From Batillaria attramentaria (taxonomy: Eukaryota; Mollusca; Gastropoda; Batillariidae): 64,000 bases of DNA. The stretch spans positions 292,001-356,000 of the forward strand of contig JACVVK020000490.1 of the NCBI GenBank assembly GCA_018292915.2, written 5' to 3'. This document shows positions 60,011-64,000 of this stretch, in pieces. The stretch's first letter is position 1, and every line of letters starts with the position of its first letter. Under the pieces are notes generated by a model that worked only from the letters and a program-made list of their open reading frames with translations, made no database searches and had not been told where the DNA came from. A program made the position numbers and the translations under genes.

Positions 60011-63000
60011 TCACTTGAACTGCTGGAATTTGTGGATGAGGTTTCTCACCCAGCCTCTCATGATGACCAGATTGTCAACGTCATTGCTTAGTTGTTCCAG
60101 ACGACCCATGGAACCTGCGCGTGAGAGATTCGAACTGCCCGCGTCGCTGCGTTCCTCACTTTCCCGTCCCTGTGTGGCTTGTCGTTTCACGAGTTCCAGC
60201 TCTCTCTCCTGTTCTTTTTCCCTCTCCAGCTCCTGCTCCATTTCTCTCTCCATGCTCACCGGTCCTGGCGGCACGCGATGAACGAACTGGTTCCCCCTTC
60301 TGCTGCGGTGCTCAGAGCGAGGGATTCGCGGTGACTCAGGAGTTCTTTCCCTTCCCCTGCTCCTGTCTTCACTGACTGATCTGTTTGAAGCCCGACGCCT
60401 GTAGGTGGAGTTGTCACGCAGACTTTGTAACCTCTGTCTGATCAGAGCGCTTGGCTCACGCCGCTTGACCTCCACAGGTGAAGGCTGGTGTGGCTTGAAT
60501 TTCTCCTCAATAAACTGCACAACTTCTCGAATGGATTTCCGAGGTTGCAGTGTGGACTCTTTGTTCTCAGGTGACCTGGGTCCACCCTCACCCTCCCCAA
60601 CAAGTTCATGGGGGATGCTGGACTCAAAAGCCACAGACAATCGACGCTCATAGAAACTGTCAGCGGAGTCAACCGATGACCCAGAGTCTCTGCGCTTTCT
60701 GTCTTTCCCGTCCATGTGATTGCCATACTGCTCTGAGGATAAGTTAGAGGGAAGCGTGCTGGCTTTGCTGCGCTGTTGTCTTGAATCGCTCGACTCACAG
60801 CTGTGCACTGAGATCCCAGAGTCCGACTGCTGCACTGACTTTGGTTCAGAGAATGCGTCCGAGTCCATAACGTGCTTTTGACGTTTCAGCGCCATGCCTG
60901 GGAAGGAGAAACGTGCAGGTGGTTCAGGTGTGTTCTCTTTGCTGGAGGAGTGTTGGTCACCTACTTTATTCGACGGGGACAAAATGGGCTCAAACCCCAC
61001 AGGCAGCGTGTTGGCCATGCGGGACCCGATGAGAGAGGAGCCAACGGCATGTTCTCGCAAAACCTCTTGCAGCTCTGCGTTTGTTTTGCCAATGGAAGGT
61101 GATGCCAGCCCATCTCTGGAAGCGCTCAGTGTCTGAGACGAATATAAAGACTCCTCGTCTCGGGACTTACGACCGCCCAGTTTGTGTGTCCACACGCTGA
61201 TCTTATTCTTCAGCGTTCCCACAATGCTGTCACTTGAAGTGCTGTTCTGACTGTCATAGGATGAGGTAGATATTGACGAAACTCCGGAGAAGCGATTCGG
61301 GTTTGGATCCCTCAAAGTGTGAGCGTGAGGATGATGATGATGCACATGATGATGACCGCCGGCACCACCATCATTTGATGATGATGACACAGACGACACG
61401 CCAGACCACCGATTTGTGTTGACATTCAGCTCATCGCAACTCAAAAGTGGATGGTTTGGTGACTGGGGTGATTGAGAGGTCGGGATGACGTCTTCACAGA
61501 ATGGGAACTTGGAAGTGGGTGGTGGCGTGTGTGGTGAGTGAGTTTCATAGTATTTCTGCATCTCAGCCAGCATGTGATCCCCATCTATGCTCAATGTTGC
61601 ATGCAGTGGTGACCGAGCTGTGACTGGAGATTTTGGAGAGGCTGGCAACCGTTCTGCTTCTTTGGTAGATGATAACTGGTCCCAGTTGGCACTGCCTGTA
61701 CTCTTCTGAGGTGACGTCTCACGGCTGCCATGAGAAGGCGTTGTGGCTCGGTCCCCAGTTGAAGGTGATCTTACACGTGTTGGTGACATCACCTGAGACA
61801 CGTCTGAATTTCTCGATGAGAAGGGTCGGGGGGAGAGGAGCTGGTGGACGTTCTGAGATGAAGGTGGTCTATGAGGAGTGGATGGGATGGGTGAGTGTTG
61901 TGGTGAATCACTGGTGATGTAAGTCTGCGAGGTGGGATGATTCGACGGTGCCTGAGGCATGGTGGCATCCGCAGGAAACCCAGCCATCTTTGGTTTGGAA
62001 CTGGGGGAGCTGCCGAGGGTTGAAGTGGAGCTGCTGCCTGACATGAGAACGTCCTGATCACCCACTGACTGGAATGAGGCTTCATCAAGACCTGTACTAC
62101 TGTCCTGGACCTGCCCAGGTTCTGCTAAACTTGACGTGTAACTGTTCAGCTGTGCACAGCTATCTGCAGGATCATCTAAAGAAAACTTTACAGCCTCAGA
62201 TGTCCTCTGTTTATCTGCTGACTCCAGGGAGTATCTTTTGAGCAAGTCCTTGCACAGTGAACTGGACCGAGACAGGCTGTTGCAGTCCCTCAGAGCACTT
62301 GGTTTTATTTCCCCCGACCGGCGACTGGGCCTGGTCAGCTGACTCAGACTGTTTGCCCTCTCCCGGATGTCAGGGTCGGCAGCATTGCGATTTAAGTACA
62401 CAAGCCAGTCCAGGTTTTCCTTTCCAGAAGCCCACGTGGGCTCAGGGGCATCGGAACTGGTGCGCGGGCGTCCTGTGCTGGAAGCCCAGTTACCAGGGTT
62501 CCAGTCCTTGCTCTGGGCTGCAGATAGGCTGAGTGAGCGTGTGGTGGTGTTCAGCGGGTGAGAGTTCACACTGGGTGGGTTTTTGGAGCGTGGGGAGGAG
62601 ACTGGGGAAGAAGAATCCATGTTCCTCACCCACGGGTCCTCCTTGAGGTGCGAGAGATCCGACATGGAACCATGTGTCAACTTGTCCACACTGCCCCAGT
62701 TCGTCAGTTTGGCGGTTTTACCTTCCTGTTTTGACCTGTCCCCTGACTGAAGGCCCTTTCTGCGAAGCAAGTTTTCCCTGGAGCGGCGAACCGCGTATGA
62801 GTCGTGCAAGGCAGGCACTTTCTTTCGCAAACCATCCTCAGTCCCCTCCCACCGCCTTCGGTATTGCCGAGCGCCCGATGGCTGTGTTTTACCACCGGTC
62901 CCAGTTTTGTCACCGGCAAGCACCTCGGAACTTTTTGACACGTGGTCTGTTTTTCTCAACATTTTTGTCCGCCCTTCACCCTTGCGTTTCTGAGCAGGTT

Positions 63001-64000
63001 TTCTCTGCAGGCTGTTGAGCGCAGGCATGCTGGAATACATGGTGAGTTTGGAACCATTGGTGGGTTTGGCACTTGGCTGCTGCTCTTCTGAATCAGTGTC
63101 ACTTGAATATTCACACTCTGAGAGACTACTGCCGCATTCATTGTCCTCCCTGTGTCCGTTTGCAGTCAGGGCCAGTGGTGATGTGTCCATTTTAGAGTCC
63201 AAAGAACCCACTGTCATGTTTGGCTCCTCAGTACGATCGAAAGAAGACACTGGCTGCAGGCGGACAGCCTTTTTGAAACTGGATGCCCGTCTTTGTCCTG
63301 CTTCGGCTTTAGACAGTGAGTTGGCAGCGCTCTTGGTGGAGTTTGCAGTGGTGCTGCTGTCCATGGGGGTGGTGGAGAATGACGAGCTGGAAGAAGTGTT
63401 GTTGTTGTTGCTGTCAGATGGAGATGCTTGTAGTGCGGGAGAGGCTGCTTTCTGTTCTGTGACGGAGTCGGAACTGAGGCTGGTCGGGGCGCTGATGCCT
63501 GGGAGTGAGGCACTACTCGCGTTGGCCAGCATCTAGAACAGACACACACTGATTCAAGGACTGTCAATCACAATGCACTGATTCCCCTACCATCTTACAT
63601 AAACAGCAGAAGTTTGTTCATTTGGTCGGCTGTACATGTATTGTGTGTGTCTGTTTTTGAAAAGCATGAAAACATTGAACATTTATAAGAAAACATTGCA
63701 AACAGTGTAGTAGTAAACTGGTGTAATACACAAAAGCTGGAACAGTTTTAAGTCCACTACAAGGGTGTTAGTGGGGAAAGGCTTCCCAATCCTGAAGATC
63801 ACTTTGAAGCTTAACCAATTGAAGCCACTGCTGACCGATAATTGGCGCAGGGACACACTGCTAGAAAAATCCTACTGGGGGAGGGGGGAGGGGGGGGGGC
63901 AGATTTGTGCAAGTTTTAATAATAGAATATTTTATTTGCTGCAGTTCTAAAACTATGGTAAATACTTACAGCTGGCAAACTCTCCGATCTGTCTCTGTTA
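60011..64000 (-). CDS. Unrecognised Ser-rich, probably disordered protein (5' partial)
   Basis: The last exon 63532-60011 is a 1,173-codon open frame bounded by a TTCTAG acceptor at 63533-63534. A preceding exon ends at 63970 with a GTAAGT donor and joins in frame (coding SESLPA before the first Met of the last exon), so the gene continues off the right edge. The product is dominated by Ser, Pro, Thr and charged residues, with many SP/TP sites, RRxS-like motifs, a His-rich run (HHHVHHHHPHAH) and paired phrases WSGVSSVSSSS and FSGVSSISTSS. The last 200 residues are ordered-looking: IREVVQFIEEKFKPHQ, an Arg/Ser stretch, a Glu-rich coiled coil, and a conserved-looking end DVDNLVIMRGWVRNLIHKFQ. 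This suggests a large scaffold or cytoskeletal regulator, with structured domains upstream. No family was recognised. Confidence 0.75.

Noticed and set aside
60015..63536. Open plus-strand frames (up to 173 codons) opposite the Ser-rich exon
   Set aside because: They are antisense shadows of the 1,173-codon minus-strand frame, without splice or family support.

Overview
The window is nuclear DNA from an invertebrate animal, most likely a gastropod mollusc. That is inferred from intron-rich animal genes, very long (CA/GT)n, (CT)n and (GAT)n tracts, and several tRNA-derived SINE families; no sequence search was possible. No bacterial, organellar, rRNA or CRISPR content was seen. Exons were assembled by eye from splice sites, reading-frame phase and remembered family similarity.

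Layout. (1) 783-1696, plus: the last three coding exons of a consortin-like single-span membrane protein, continuing off the left edge. (2) 9286-5845, minus: a complete six-exon prolyl-4-hydroxylase-type 2-oxoglutarate/Fe(II) dioxygenase (307 aa). (3) 13373-24516, plus: a 13-exon CFAP58-like ciliary coiled-coil gene (875 aa) whose introns are full of microsatellites. (4) 34130-29086, minus: an eight-exon evectin (PLEKHB)-like PH-domain gene (333 aa) with an unusual Gly/Asp/Tyr tail. (5) 34132-53891, plus: a complete 23-exon glucosidase II alpha subunit (GANAB, 935 aa). (6) 64000-60011, minus: the 3' part of an unrecognised Ser-rich, probably disordered protein with a 3.5 kb last exon, continuing off the right edge.

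Genes 4 and 5 are head-to-head: their most upstream start codons are one base apart, so they probably share one promoter. Genes 5 and 6 are convergent, with poly(A) signals about 400 bases apart. For all four complete genes the summed exon lengths are whole codons and every junction keeps frame, the main internal support for the models.

Space between exons holds mobile DNA: five tRNA-derived SINE families, a Tc1-like element with a transposase helix-turn-helix remnant, a 230-bp TA-flanked MITE, a foldback family in 178-bp and 821-bp forms, a MITE with CAGGGCCCG ends in two copies, a Tigger-like element carrying a nested SINE, and short tandem duplications. No clearly new multi-gene system was found. 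The most unusual points are the start-to-start gene pair, the evectin tail, and a decayed four-unit tandem array of an exon end in the CFAP58-like gene.
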